From positions 2,265,501 to 2,329,500 of the forward strand of contig NZ_CP142394.1 in the NCBI RefSeq assembly GCF_035930445.1: 64,000 nt of DNA, written 5' to 3'. The stretch is from Sphingopyxis chilensis. GTDB taxonomy: Bacteria; Pseudomonadota; Alphaproteobacteria; Sphingomonadales; Sphingomonadaceae. Below the pieces are notes generated by a model. The model worked only from the letters and a program-made list of their open reading frames with translations. It ran no database searches and was not told the origin of the DNA. The position numbers were made by a program, and so were the translations under genes. Positions 1 through 9,507 of this stretch are shown piece after piece; the first letter of the stretch is position 1, and each line of letters starts with the position of its first letter.

Positions 1-1
1 C

Positions 2-1999
2 CGGTCGCGCGACGATTCCTACAGCTGGATGAAGTTCATCCCTGCGAGCGGCGAACGCAACCGGACCAACCTGCCCGCCCCGGTCGCGAAGATGCTGACC
101 GGCGAAAACGCCTATGCCGACGCAATGCTGAAACCGACCGAAGCGATGCAGGCCGAACTGGTCCGCGCGATGCTCGCGCGAAGCGCCGGCGCGGTCGCGG
201 CTCCGGCGCTCGAAAAGGACGGCTGGCGCTATTCATCGGCGATTTCCGAAGGCGAAACGCACGCGCGCTATAGCCGCCAGCGCGACGGCGGACAGGCCGA
301 ACTGCTTGTCGACGAAGGCCTGCGCGCAAAGGGCCAGCCCTATTTTCGTAGCACCGGCCACCAGCCGAGCCCCGACCATCGCTGGTTCGCATGGGCCGAG
401 GATGTCATCGGCAACGACCGCCACCGCATCTGTATCCGCGACAACGCGAGCGGCGCGATCCGCACGATCGTCGACAAGGACGCCTATGGTTATGGCGGGC
501 TGGTCTTTTCGCCTTCGTCGCGCTGGCTATTCTGGATCTGGCGCGACGCGCGCAACCGGCCGACGCGGCTCTATCGGACCTCGGTCGACGGCAAGATCAC
601 CGACCTCGTCTATGAGGAAAAGGACCCGGCGATCTTCATGTCGGTCAAGCGCACCGCCGCCGACGGCTTTGTGGCGCTGACGCTCGCGGGTCCCGAAACC
701 GCCGAGGTTCGCCTTGTATCGGCAGCGAATGAAACCGCCGCCCCCACCACGGTCTGGCCGCGCAAGGCCGGCGTGCGGTACGAGATCGACGAGTGGGACG
801 GCAGCCTCGTCGCGCTGACCGACCGGGACGATGCGTTCGACATGCAGCTCCTGCGGCTCGATCCCAGGGATTTCGGAACGCTTGCGACGCTCGTCCCGCA
901 TCGCGCGGGGACCCCGATCCTGCAAATCCTGCCATTCAAGACGGCGCTGGTCCGGCTCGAACGCATCGAGGGACTGCACCGCCTCGTCATCCTCCGCCCC
1001 GACGGCTCCGAACAGGCGATCACCTTCGACGATCCCGCCTATGCGATCGAACTGCCGGGCGAGCAGGCGTATGACGCATCGTCAGCGATGATCGTCCATC
1101 AGTCGCCCAAGTCGCCGCCACGCTGGATCCGCGTCGATCTTTCGAACGGAGAACAAAGGGTCGTGCGGCAACAGACGATCGCGAACTTCGATCCGGACGA
1201 TTATGAAGTCGAACGCTTGGCCGCGCCCGCCCCCGACGGCGAGATGGTGCCGATCACCCTGCTCTCGCGCCGCGGCATGGCGCGGGACGGCAAGGCGCCG
1301 CTCCTCCAATATGGCTATGGCGCCTATGGCGTGCCGAGCGATCCGGAATTTTCGATCCCCGCGCTCGCGCTCGTCGACCGCGGCTGGCGCTATGCGATCG
1401 CGCATGTGCGCGGCGGGTCGGAGAAAGGGCGTCGCTGGTTCCTCGGTGGACGCAAATTCACCAAACGCAACAGCTTCACCGACTTCGTCGCCTGCGCCGA
1501 ACATCTCGCTGCCGAAGGCTATACCGCGAAGGGCAAGGTCGTCGCTTACGGCCTCTCGGCTGGCGGGCTGCTGGTCGGTGCGAGCATGAATATCGCCCCG
1601 ACGCTCTGGGGCGGCGTGATTGCGAAGGTGCCTTTCGTCGACATGCTCAACACGATGAGCGATGCAGCGCATCCGCTCGTCCCGCTGTTCCGGCCCGACT
1701 GGGGCGATCCGCTCGCCGATCCGAAGGCCTATGACTATATCGCCTCGATCTCGCCCTATGAGAATGTGCAGGCAGCCTCCTATCCGCCGCTGCTCTGCAC
1801 CGCGGGGCTGAAGGACGACCGCGTCGCCTATTGGGAGCCGGCGAAGCTCGTGGCGGAAGTGCGGCGGAGGTCGACGAGCGGCAATCCCGCGATGCTGATG
1901 ACCGACATGGACAGCGGCCACCAGGGCAGCGCCGATCTGGCGAGCGAATATAAGGAGAAGGCGCTCTTCTGGGCCTTCGCCATGCGCTGCGTCGCATAG
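2..1999 (+). CDS. ptrB: Oligopeptidase B / prolyl oligopeptidase family serine peptidase, 5' end outside window
   Basis: S9-family serine peptidase that cleaves short peptides, usually after basic residues. The reading frame is open to the window edge and the residues before the first internal Met (DDSYSWMKF) match the usual N-terminal DxYxWL motif of the family, so the true start lies upstream and about 665 residues are visible. The N-terminal half is beta-propeller-like. The C-terminal alpha/beta-hydrolase domain carries the nucleophile motif GLSAGG (serine near base 1558), a catalytic Asp in GLKDDRVAYW and a catalytic His in DSGHQG. No signal peptide can be judged because the start is missing. 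A 135-bp gap to the next gene shows no clear terminator. The family is certain; the choice of PtrB over a generic S9 peptidase is likely. Confidence 0.88.
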   Translation, partial: RSRDDSYSWMKFIPASGERNRTNLPAPVAKMLTGENAYADAMLKPTEAMQAELVRAMLARSAGAVAAPALEKDGWRYSSAISEGETHARYSRQRDGGQAELLVDEGLRAKGQPYFRSTGHQPSPDHRWFAWAEDVIGNDRHRICIRDNASGAIRTIVDKDAYGYGGLVFSPSSRWLFWIWRDARNRPTRLYRTSVDGKITDLVYEEKDPAIFMSVKRTAADGFVALTLAGPETAEVRLVSAANETAAPTTVWPRKAGVRYEIDEWDGSLVALTDRDDAFDMQLLRLDPRDFGTLATLVPHRAGTPILQILPFKTALVRLERIEGLHRLVILRPDGSEQAITFDDPAYAIELPGEQAYDASSAMIVHQSPKSPPRWIRVDLSNGEQRVVRQQTIANFDPDDYEVERLAAPAPDGEMVPITLLSRRGMARDGKAPLLQYGYGAYGVPSDPEFSIPALALVDRGWRYAIAHVRGGSEKGRRWFLGGRKFTKRNSFTDFVACAEHLAAEGYTAKGKVVAYGLSAGGLLVGASMNIAPTLWGGVIAKVPFVDMLNTMSDAAHPLVPLFRPDWGDPLADPKAYDYIASISPYENVQAASYPPLLCTAGLKDDRVAYWEPAKLVAEVRRRSTSGNPAMLMTDMDSGHQGSADLASEYKEKALFWAFAMRCVA

Positions 2000-2134
2000 G
2001 CGCGAAGCTAAATCGCTGATTTGACGAAAGGATCGCCGCGGCCTCCGGGCACGCGGCGACGGGCTGCGGCAAAATCCCGCCGAATCGGTGCAAATCGCGC
2101 TTAAATCCGGCTGCGCCCGCTCGTTAAAGCTCGC

Positions 2135-3271
2135 ATGACCACCAAAGCGACAGCATCGAACGAGCCGGTAGGGCGGCTCCTTGGTTGGCTGGGGCTTCGC
2201 CACGCACGCGGCGGCGCCCCCGAAGAGGGCCACGCGCCCCCCGACCCCGGCGGCCCGCGCCTTCTGGCGCGCGAGGCGCGCTACGAGCTCGCGGCGTCGA
2301 TCACCTCCTTTCTTGTCGATAACGACCTCGACGTGTCGCCGACGAACCTCCTGCTGGCGCACGGCGCCTTTTCGGGACGCAACCCGCGGCTCGCGCGGCA
2401 GATCGTCGCGCAGGCGCAGACCGCCGAAGGCATCACCCAGAAATGGCTCAACGAACTCGACGAACAGGAAGCGGGCCAACCCGACCGCGTCGAACTCGAC
2501 CGGCTGATGACGCGGCTCGAAACCAATATCGAGGCATTCCAGGCGAATACGAAGGAAGCCCGGACCGTCACCAGCGACTATGGGATCGAGCTCGAACAGC
2601 ATGTCACCGATCTCGAGCAGCTCGAAAAGACCGGCCGCATCGTCTCGAGCCTCGCCGACCTTGCCAAGGTCATGCTCGAACGCACGCGCAAGGCCGAGGA
2701 CGATATGCGCAAGAGCGAGGACGAGGCAAAGGCGCTACGCAGGAGCCTCGAGCGCGCCAAGCGCGACGCCGAACTCGACTATCTGACCGGCCTGCCCAAC
2801 CGCCGCGCCTTCGAGGTGCTGCTCGACCGCCATCACAAGGAAGCGCGCGCCGCGGTCGAACCGCTCAGCGTCGCCTTCTGCGACATCGACGAGTTCAAGA
2901 AGGTCAACGACATCCACGGGCACGAGGCGGGCGACCGCGTGATCAAGGCGATCGCCGACACGCTGGCGCGGATTTCGAACGATCATTGCCATGTCGCGCG
3001 CCACGGCGGCGAGGAATTCGTCATGCTGTTCCGCGGCCTGACCCCGACCGAGGCCGCGCAAAAGCTCGACGACGCCCGCGAAGCACTCGCCGACCGGCGC
3101 CTGATCAACCGCAAGACCGACGAGCCCTTCGGCCAGATCACCTTCTCGGGCGGAGTCGCCGACGTCTTCGGCTATGGCGACCCGCGCGCCGCGCTCAAGG
3201 CGGCGGACGAAGCACTCTACAAGGCGAAGGCCGCAGGCCGGAACTGCATTCGCATCGCCGACCCGGCATGA
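2135..3271 (+). CDS. Diguanylate cyclase (GGDEF domain) with N-terminal region of unknown type
   Basis: Predicted to make cyclic di-GMP from two GTP. The 378-residue protein has no membrane segment. Residues about 45-175 form an alpha-helical region I do not recognise. Residues about 178-212 are charged and heptad-like and look like a coiled-coil signalling helix that runs directly into the GGDEF domain (DYLTGLPNRRAF, then the active-site GGEEF at 291-295). The RxxD inhibitory site normally just upstream of GGEEF is absent, so product inhibition through that site is not expected. The ATG start has only a weak Shine-Dalgarno sequence. It is monocistronic; the gene after it is convergent. Confidence 0.9.
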   Translation: MTTKATASNEPVGRLLGWLGLRHARGGAPEEGHAPPDPGGPRLLAREARYELAASITSFLVDNDLDVSPTNLLLAHGAFSGRNPRLARQIVAQAQTAEGITQKWLNELDEQEAGQPDRVELDRLMTRLETNIEAFQANTKEARTVTSDYGIELEQHVTDLEQLEKTGRIVSSLADLAKVMLERTRKAEDDMRKSEDEAKALRRSLERAKRDAELDYLTGLPNRRAFEVLLDRHHKEARAAVEPLSVAFCDIDEFKKVNDIHGHEAGDRVIKAIADTLARISNDHCHVARHGGEEFVMLFRGLTPTEAAQKLDDAREALADRRLINRKTDEPFGQITFSGGVADVFGYGDPRAALKAADEALYKAKAAGRNCIRIADPA

Positions 3272-3292
3272 ATTCCCGCGAGGGGGCGGGAG

Positions 3293-3329
3293 CCCGCGGA
3301 CGGCCGGCGCCAGAGCCGGCCGCCCGCGG
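3293..3329. terminator. Convergent-gene hairpin
   Basis: Large GC-only inverted repeat (CCCGCGGACGGCCGGC against GCCGGCCGCCCGCGG, with small bulges) between the convergent diguanylate cyclase and MFS genes. There is no T-tract on either side, so it is either a weak bidirectional terminator or an RNA-protecting hairpin. Confidence 0.5.
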
Positions 3330-3335
3330 CAATCG

Positions 3336-4643
3336 TTACGCGGTCGCCTGGCGCGCGGCCGCCCACAGGCCGAAACTCGCGATGATCGCGTAGCAGATCA
3401 GCGGCACCGCCAGCGCGATACGTATATCGCCGCTGAGATCGGCCACCGTTCCGAACAGAAACGGCACGATGGCCCCGCCGATGATAGCGGTGCACATGAT
3501 GCCCGATCCCTGCGGCGTTCGTTCGCCCAATCCTTCGGTTGCGAGGCTGAAGATCGTCGGGAACATCAGCGAATTGCAGAAGCCGACCAGAATCAGCGCC
3601 CAGCCCGACAGCGCGCCGGTCGTCACCGCCGACAGCAGGATCAGCGAAATCGCCCCGGCCGCAAAGGTGGTGAGCACGCGTCCCGGCTTGGCCAGCCGCA
3701 GGATGAAGCCGCCGAGCAACCGGCCGACCAGAGCGCCGAGCCAGTACATCGCAACCAGCTTGCCCGCGGCCTGGAGCCCCAGCCCCATCACGCTCGGTTC
3801 GGCCAGATAGGCCATCAGGTTCGAGCCGATCGCCACTTCGGCGCCGACATAGACAAAGATGCACAGCGCGCCGAACTGGACGCGGCGGTTGTGGGTCAAG
3901 AGGCCCCAGGTGCCCTCAAGCTTTACAGCGTCGGTCCGGGCGTGGTCGAGCGCCGACCGGTACATCCAGAACACCGCCGCGATGACCAGCATCAGCACGC
4001 CGAGCCACATATAGGCGGTGCCGATCGACGCGCCCTCGGCGACGCGATAGGCCTGAATTTGCGCCTCGCTCGCGGTGTCGGCATCGATCGGCGTCGAATC
4101 GCCGAGCAGAAAGGTCGCGCCGCCATAGACCATCAGGAACACGCCGATCGAATTGAACGCCTGCGCAAAGGTCAGCCGGCTGTGCGAGGTTTCGACCGGC
4201 CCCAGCGTCGTGATCACCGGATTCATCGCGACCTGCAAAACCGTGATCCCCGCGCCGATGCAGAAGAGCGCGGCGAGGAAGCCGGGGTAGGACGCCGCGG
4301 CCGACGCGGGGATGAACAGGAAGGAGGCCGCCGCAACGATGATGAACCCGAGCACGAAGGTGCGAATATAGCCGAGTTTGGACATGATGATCCCGGCGGG
4401 GATCGAAAAGGCACCATAGGCGATGAAGAACGCCATCTGCACGAGGTTCGCCTCGGCGTGCGTCAGGTGGAACATCGGCTTGAACTTGCCGACCAGCAGA
4501 TCGTTGATGTTCGTCACCCCGCCGAGCAGGAAAAACACCGCGAAGGCGAGGATCAGCACGACTTTGGTGCCGCCCCCTCCCTTGCCCGGCTGTTCGACCG
4601 CGTTCGGGTCCACACTCGTCGCAACGCTCGGCGCCAATGCCAT
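3336..4643 (-). CDS. MFS sugar transporter, FucP/GluP (glucose/galactose/fucose:H+) type
   Basis: Inner-membrane proton-coupled hexose importer of about 435 residues with about 12 predicted membrane segments. The opening FFLLGGVTNINDLLVGKF and the following helices are typical of the FucP/GluP/NagP subfamily. I chose the ATG at 4643 (MALAPSV) because it follows GGGAGAGAG by 2-3 bases and removes an overlap with the upstream gene. It lies 46 bp after the GH3 beta-glucosidase gene on the same strand, so it probably imports the glucose (or short glucoside) that enzyme releases. A longer TTG- or GTG-type start up to 4739 is possible but less likely. Confidence 0.87.
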   Translation of the reverse strand: MALAPSVATSVDPNAVEQPGKGGGGTKVVLILAFAVFFLLGGVTNINDLLVGKFKPMFHLTHAEANLVQMAFFIAYGAFSIPAGIIMSKLGYIRTFVLGFIIVAAASFLFIPASAAASYPGFLAALFCIGAGITVLQVAMNPVITTLGPVETSHSRLTFAQAFNSIGVFLMVYGGATFLLGDSTPIDADTASEAQIQAYRVAEGASIGTAYMWLGVLMLVIAAVFWMYRSALDHARTDAVKLEGTWGLLTHNRRVQFGALCIFVYVGAEVAIGSNLMAYLAEPSVMGLGLQAAGKLVAMYWLGALVGRLLGGFILRLAKPGRVLTTFAAGAISLILLSAVTTGALSGWALILVGFCNSLMFPTIFSLATEGLGERTPQGSGIMCTAIIGGAIVPFLFGTVADLSGDIRIALAVPLICYAIIASFGLWAAARQATA

Positions 4644-4689
4644 GTCTCTCTCCCAACCCTGTTTTCTGGCTATCCCGCGTCCGGTCTTG

Positions 4690-7170
4690 TCATTTTGCGG
4701 CGGGTGGGCAAGGCAGATTCTCGCCGACGGCCTCGACATTCGTATTCAGCAGCGTCGCGGCAAAGCCCTTGTCGCCCTTGACCGTCACCGCATTGTCGAC
4801 CTGCCGCAAATTGGCGCCCGCATCGGCGAAGCAGCGGAGCGGCAGCTTGATCGTCGAAACCTGCCCCTGCGGCGCCGCCTTGACCATCTCCGAAATGTCG
4901 AACGCCTTGCCGCCGAGCGCGAGGCTGACCGGCGCGCCGCCGGCTGCATCGATCCGCCAGTCGACGCGAAGCGCGAAGCTGTTGTTGAGCTGGCGCGACA
5001 GGTCCGCATAGGGCCCGGTCAGTTCGAGCGTCGCGGGGCCGGTCCAGACAAACGCCTTGCCGTCCTCCTGCGCGCGCACGTCGACCGAGCGCGCCGCGAT
5101 CATGCCGCCGGGGCTTGCGATCGGCGCCGATTCCACCGGGCGCTTGCCGCCCGCATCGGTGATCGAAAGCACCCACGGCGCCCGCGCGCGACCGCCCGAG
5201 AAGAAGTTCTCGACATTCAGCGCCGCCGAAATATCGACGCCCAGCTCTTCCGAAAGCTGCGGCACCGTCGCTGTGTCGCCATATTTCAATCCGTAACCGA
5301 CCGCGAACTGCGGCTTTTCGACGGGCGAGCGCGCGTCGGAGGGCCAGGCGAAAGGTAGCGTGCCGGTAAAGCCGCGCACCGTCTTGCCGTCCTTGCCCGC
5401 GACGAGCACGTCGGCGACGCCGGCACCCTGCGAGCCCGGCAGCCAGGCCGCGACGAAGGCGTCGGAGGCATTGATTTCGGGGTTCGTGAACATCGGTCGT
5501 CCCGACAGGAAGAGCGCGACGACCGGGATTCCCGCGGCCTTCAGCTTCTTCAGCGTCGCGAGGTCTGTCGCGTCGGTCGGCTGGTAATCGAGCGTCGCGA
5601 CGTCGCCCTGGAATTCGGCATAGGGCGCCTCGCCGAACACGACGACCGCGACGTCGGGCTTCTCCTTGAAGACGCCGCCTTCGGACAAGGTCGCGACGCC
5701 GCCCGCATCGCGCACCGACTTGTCGAGCGCTTCCCAGATCGTCTGCCCGTTCGGGAAGTCCGAGCGCACGACGTCGGTCCCCTGCCAGCTGATCGTCCAG
5801 CCGCCCGACTGGATCGCCATGCTGTCGGCCGCGGGCCCCGTGACGAGCACGCGCGCGCCGGGCTTGATCGGCAGCACGCCGCCGTTGTTCTTCAGAAGAA
5901 CCAGCGACTTGGCGACCGCTTCGCGCGCCACGGCGAGATGGTCGGGCGTGCCGACCGCCTTTACGACGCTGCGATCGACATGCCCTTCCGGAAACAGCCC
6001 GAGCTTGTATTTGACGCGCAAAATGCGGCGCACCGCATCATCAAGGCGCGCGGCGGGAATGGTGCCGTCCTTCGCCTGTTTCAGCGTCGTATCGTAAAGC
6101 CCCTTCCAGCTGTCGGGCGCCATGAACATGTCGAGCCCGGCATTGATCGACTGCGCGCAGTCGGTGACGCTGCACCCGGCAACCTGCCCATGCCCGTTCC
6201 AGTCGCCGACGACGAAGCCTTCAAAGCCCATCTTCTGCTTGAGCGCGTCGGTCAGCAGCCCCTTGTTGCCGTGGTGCTTGACGCCCTGCCAGCTCGAGAA
6301 GCTCGCCATCACGGTCAGCGCGCCGGCGTCGATCGCGGCTGGGTAACCCATCGCATGTTTGGCGATCAGCTCTTTCTCGTCGACCTTCGCGTCGCCCTGA
6401 TCCTTGCCCTCGAACGTTCCGCCGTCGGCGAGGAAATGTTTGGCGGTCGCGGCGACATGGTTCGCATCGACGGTCTTGCCCGGGGCGAGCGTCCCCTGAA
6501 GCCCGAGCACCATCGCCTTCGCATAATCGGCGACGAGCCTGGGGTCGGAGGCATAGCCTTCATAGCTGCGCCCCCAGCGCAGATCCTGCGGTACGGCGAG
6601 CGTCGGCGCGAAGGTCCATTCGATGCCGCTGCCCGCGATTTCGGCCGCCGTCACCGCGCCGATACGCTGGATCAACTCGGGATCGCGCGCCGCGCCCAGC
6701 CCGATATTGTGCGGAAAGAGCGTCGCACCGGGGATGTTGTTGTGCCCGTGGACGGCATCGACGCCGAAAATGATCGGGATCGCGACGCCATTTGTCTGCG
6801 GCCGCATCGACACCGCGCGAAACTCGCCGACCAGCTTCGCCCAGTCGGCGGCGGTCGAACGCTCATTGCCGTTGGGCCCGCTGTTGCCGCCCGCGAGGAT
6901 CGAGCCGAGCGGATAGGTTTCGAGATCCTTCGGCGTGATCGTGCTGATGTCGGCCTGGATCAGCTGGCCGACCTTTTGCTCGACCGTCATCTTTTTCATC
7001 AGCGCGCCGATGCGCGCTTCGGTCGCAGCGTCGGTGATGGCGGCCGGGCTTTTCGCCGCGGGCCAGAGTTCGGGATGGACGGCCGCGGCCTCGCCTGCGT
7101 CCTGCGTTGCTGCCATTGCGGTTCCCGCCAGAAGCAGCGCAGTCGCGATCACCATTGCCTGTCGGCGCAT
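4690..7170 (-). CDS. Periplasmic/exported GH3 beta-glucosidase (exo-1,3/1,4-beta-glucosidase)
   Basis: Glycoside hydrolase family 3 enzyme of about 826 residues that removes glucose from the non-reducing end of beta-glucans or oligosaccharides. Residues 1-20 form a signal peptide (MRRQAMVIAT...AMA). The (beta/alpha)8 GH3 domain contains GVDAVHGHNN and the substrate-binding KHF. The nucleophile is Asp323 in GFVVGDWNGHG. The GH3 C-terminal domain follows, then about 170 further residues resembling the extra C-terminal domain of ExoP-type enzymes. ATG at 7170 is preceded by GGGAGAG. A predicted LacI operator lies 21 bp upstream. The gene heads a probable two-gene operon with the downstream MFS carrier. 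Confidence 0.93.
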   Translation of the reverse strand: MRRQAMVIATALLLAGTAMAATQDAGEAAAVHPELWPAAKSPAAITDAATEARIGALMKKMTVEQKVGQLIQADISTITPKDLETYPLGSILAGGNSGPNGNERSTAADWAKLVGEFRAVSMRPQTNGVAIPIIFGVDAVHGHNNIPGATLFPHNIGLGAARDPELIQRIGAVTAAEIAGSGIEWTFAPTLAVPQDLRWGRSYEGYASDPRLVADYAKAMVLGLQGTLAPGKTVDANHVAATAKHFLADGGTFEGKDQGDAKVDEKELIAKHAMGYPAAIDAGALTVMASFSSWQGVKHHGNKGLLTDALKQKMGFEGFVVGDWNGHGQVAGCSVTDCAQSINAGLDMFMAPDSWKGLYDTTLKQAKDGTIPAARLDDAVRRILRVKYKLGLFPEGHVDRSVVKAVGTPDHLAVAREAVAKSLVLLKNNGGVLPIKPGARVLVTGPAADSMAIQSGGWTISWQGTDVVRSDFPNGQTIWEALDKSVRDAGGVATLSEGGVFKEKPDVAVVVFGEAPYAEFQGDVATLDYQPTDATDLATLKKLKAAGIPVVALFLSGRPMFTNPEINASDAFVAAWLPGSQGAGVADVLVAGKDGKTVRGFTGTLPFAWPSDARSPVEKPQFAVGYGLKYGDTATVPQLSEELGVDISAALNVENFFSGGRARAPWVLSITDAGGKRPVESAPIASPGGMIAARSVDVRAQEDGKAFVWTGPATLELTGPYADLSRQLNNSFALRVDWRIDAAGGAPVSLALGGKAFDISEMVKAAPQGQVSTIKLPLRCFADAGANLRQVDNAVTVKGDKGFAATLLNTNVEAVGENLPCPPAAK

Positions 7171-7190
7171 CGTCTCTCCCATCCCTCGTA

Positions 7191-7204
7191 TGTGAACGTT
7201 ATCA
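7191..7204 (-). promoter_or_regulatory. Predicted LacI-family operator before the GH3 gene
   Basis: Read on the minus strand it is TGATAACGTTCACA, centred on the palindromic AACGTT typical of LacI-family sites. Thirteen of its 14 bases equal one of the two sites before the TonB receptor gene. It sits 21 bp upstream of the GH3 start codon. The likely ligand protein is the LacI regulator encoded at 8446-9507. Confidence 0.7.
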
Positions 7205-7259
7205 AGGCTCGATGTCGCATAGCGGCCGGATGAAATCAAGCTCTCTGTTCGGTGCGGGA

Positions 7260-8453
7260 TCAGCGCGCGCGAGGCATCGTCGCGAGGAGGAGCACCGCGA
7301 TCGCGGTCAGCCCGGCAAGCAACAGGAAAAGCGCGTCGAATCCGAAGCCGGGGACGAGCGAAATGGTCAGCCAGGGCATGATGAGCGACGGCACGGTGTT
7401 GGTCAGGTTGAAGATGCCGAGGTCGCGCCCGCGCCGGTCCGAACGCGGCAGGATGCGCAGCGTCTGGCTGGCGTGGAGCGAGAGGAACACCGTCGTCGCG
7501 ACGCCGAAGACGAGATAGCTTGCCTTGGCCATGTCGGCTTCGGTCGCAAACGCCATGCCGATCATCCCTGTCGCCGATATCGCCGCGCTGGCGACAAGCG
7601 GCAGGAAAGGCCGGTCGTTGCGGTCGGCCCAGCGTCCGCTCGCCAGCGCGATCGGCACCGCGAGCGTCAGCGCAATCCCGAAAATACGCGCCTTTTCATT
7701 GTCCTGCATATCGGGGTCGATCGACCGGAACCAGAAATAGAGATAGGCGAACAGCGCCGCCTCGGCGATCTGGACCAGCAGGCGCGCGAGCCACATCCGC
7801 ACCGCGGGGCCGCTCGGCCGCCGCGGCAGCGCAGCGTCCGCGCGCAAGGGCGGCGCGGTCAGTTCCGGGAATGGGCGCGGCCGGCCGAGCAAGAGAACGG
7901 GCAGCACCGCGCCTGCGACGAGCAGCGCGATGACGACCAGCCGGCTGTCGTCCGACACCAGCCCCGGCCAGGTCACGAGCGCCCCCGACCAGGCGCCAAG
8001 CGCGGGCGAGAAAGCGAGCAGCCCGCCGAGAAGCCCCTTTTGATCGTCGGGAACGCAGTCGCCCGCCCAGGCGGCGAGCGGCCCGAGCATCATGTTGAGC
8101 GTAAGCTGCCACCCGATGACGATGCCGACGAGCGTCCAGATATCCTCCGCCAGCGGCACGAGCATCAGCAAGGCGATGCTGAGGACCAGCCCCGCGAGCA
8201 CCCACGCGCGCCGGCTGTGCGTGCGGTCGCTGAGCCAGCCGAAAAGGATGCCCCCGATGCTCGCCGCGATCGCGCCGAAAAAAGTGACGTAGCCCAAGGT
8301 CTGGACGTCGGCCGGCCCCGCCAGCTCGGTCATTCGCGACGGCAGCCAGATCGTCAGGAACGGGACATAGGCGATCGCCCCGCCCGCCGAAGCGAGCGCG
8401 TAGAGAAGCAGGAACGGGAGCGACTGGCGCCGCGCCGCGGCGGTGTCAGCCAT
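7260..8453 (-). CDS. MFS transporter, probable sugar or oligosaccharide carrier
   Basis: Inner-membrane carrier of 397 residues with about 12 hydrophobic segments. It has the MFS signature GWLSDRTHSRR after segment 2 and resembles the maltose/sucrose-type carriers found in sphingomonad and Caulobacter sugar loci. Its start overlaps the lacI stop by 8 bp (translational coupling), so it is the last gene of the long halogenase-GH16-lacI operon. It is probably responsible for moving glucan oligosaccharides from periplasm to cytoplasm; the substrate is inferred from context only. About 89 bp separate its stop from the GH3 start. Confidence 0.82.
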   Translation of the reverse strand: MADTAAARRQSLPFLLLYALASAGGAIAYVPFLTIWLPSRMTELAGPADVQTLGYVTFFGAIAASIGGILFGWLSDRTHSRRAWVLAGLVLSIALLMLVPLAEDIWTLVGIVIGWQLTLNMMLGPLAAWAGDCVPDDQKGLLGGLLAFSPALGAWSGALVTWPGLVSDDSRLVVIALLVAGAVLPVLLLGRPRPFPELTAPPLRADAALPRRPSGPAVRMWLARLLVQIAEAALFAYLYFWFRSIDPDMQDNEKARIFGIALTLAVPIALASGRWADRNDRPFLPLVASAAISATGMIGMAFATEADMAKASYLVFGVATTVFLSLHASQTLRILPRSDRRGRDLGIFNLTNTVPSLIMPWLTISLVPGFGFDALFLLLAGLTAIAVLLLATMPRAR

Positions 8454-9507
8454 GCCCGACCGCCGGCGCGGCGGTCGACCCGCGCGCGACGAGCCCGCCC
8501 TGCACGCGCGTCGGCTCGACCGGACGCGGCGCCCCGCGCTGCGCCGCGATGATCAGTTCGACCGCGCGTGACGCGGTTTCGGCAACCGGCTGGTCGACCG
8601 CGGTCAGCGCCGGCTGGGTGAAACGCACCACGGGCGTATTGTCGAAGCTGACGATCGAGAGCTGCCCCGGCACGCCCAGCCCCCTTTCGCGCGCAACTTC
8701 CAGTGTCGCGAGCGCCATCTGGTCGCTGCTCGCGATGATCGCGGTCGGCGGGTTCGCACCGCCGAGCAGTTGCCGTGCCGCGGCGGCGCCCGAAGCATAA
8801 GTGAAATCGCCCTCGACGAGCAGCCCGGCGGTCGGCAGGCCCTCGGCCGCCATCTCGGCTTCCCAGCCGTCGATGCGCCAGCGGCTGAGGCTGTATTCGG
8901 GCGATCCCGCGATGAAGCCGATACGCTGGTGGCCGAGGTCAATCAGGTGCCGCGTCGCGCGCCGCGCCGATCCCTCATCGTCCATCGTCAGCGCGATCCC
9001 CGCCGCGCCGCCGCGCGACCCGATGCGCGCGAAGGGGATTTTTTGCTGGTCGAGCAGGCCGACGATCAGCGGATTGTCCGAATGCGGCGGGGTCAGGATG
9101 ACGCCGTCGGGCTGCAGCGCCGCGATAGCCGCGCGCAGTTCGCGCTCGACATGGTCGTTGTGCGTGTCGACGAGTTCGAAGATCATGCGATAGCCATATT
9201 CGGCGCATTTCAGCATCCCGCCGAGCAGCATCTGGTCGACCCAGTCGACGCCCTGCCGCCCCTGCCAGTCGGCAATCGTGCGCTCGCGGTCGTTGATCGC
9301 GAGGATCAGATAGGATCTGGACCCGCTCATCCGCTGCGCCGCGATCGAGGGCACATAGCCGAGCTTGTCGATCGACGCCTGAACGCGCTCTTTCATCTCG
9401 GGCCGGACATTGGGCTCGTCGTTGATGACGCGGCTCACCGTCTGCAGCGACACACCCGCGTCGGCTGCAACATGCTTGATCGTGACCGACTGCCGCCGAC
9501 GCCCCAT
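8446..9507 (-). CDS. LacI-family transcriptional regulator
   Basis: Sugar-responsive repressor of 353 residues. The N-terminal helix-turn-helix (TIKHVAADAGVSLQTVSRVI) and hinge helix are followed by a periplasmic-binding-protein-like ligand domain with the usual DGVILTPP and GHQRIGFIAG signatures. ATG at 9507 overlaps the GH16 stop codon by one base (TAATG), so the two are translationally coupled; a longer start at 9537 is unlikely. Three AACGTT-centred palindromes at 7191, 18389 and 18406 are its probable targets, which makes it an autoregulated in-operon repressor of the glucan locus. Confidence 0.93.
   Translation of the reverse strand: MGRRRQSVTIKHVAADAGVSLQTVSRVINDEPNVRPEMKERVQASIDKLGYVPSIAAQRMSGSRSYLILAINDRERTIADWQGRQGVDWVDQMLLGGMLKCAEYGYRMIFELVDTHNDHVERELRAAIAALQPDGVILTPPHSDNPLIVGLLDQQKIPFARIGSRGGAAGIALTMDDEGSARRATRHLIDLGHQRIGFIAGSPEYSLSRWRIDGWEAEMAAEGLPTAGLLVEGDFTYASGAAAARQLLGGANPPTAIIASSDQMALATLEVARERGLGVPGQLSIVSFDNTPVVRFTQPALTAVDQPVAETASRAVELIIAAQRGAPRPVEPTRVQGGLVARGSTAAPAVGHG

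Noticed and set aside
1082..2602. Long minus-strand open frame (about 500 residues) across the peptidase and cyclase genes
   Set aside because: Shadow of two well-supported plus-strand genes in GC-rich DNA; no family resemblance and Arg/Ala/Gly-biased composition.
7260..9507. Halogenase cassette as an insertion into the glucan locus by a mobile element
   Set aside because: No transposase, direct repeats or composition change around the cassette; the gene junctions overlap seamlessly.
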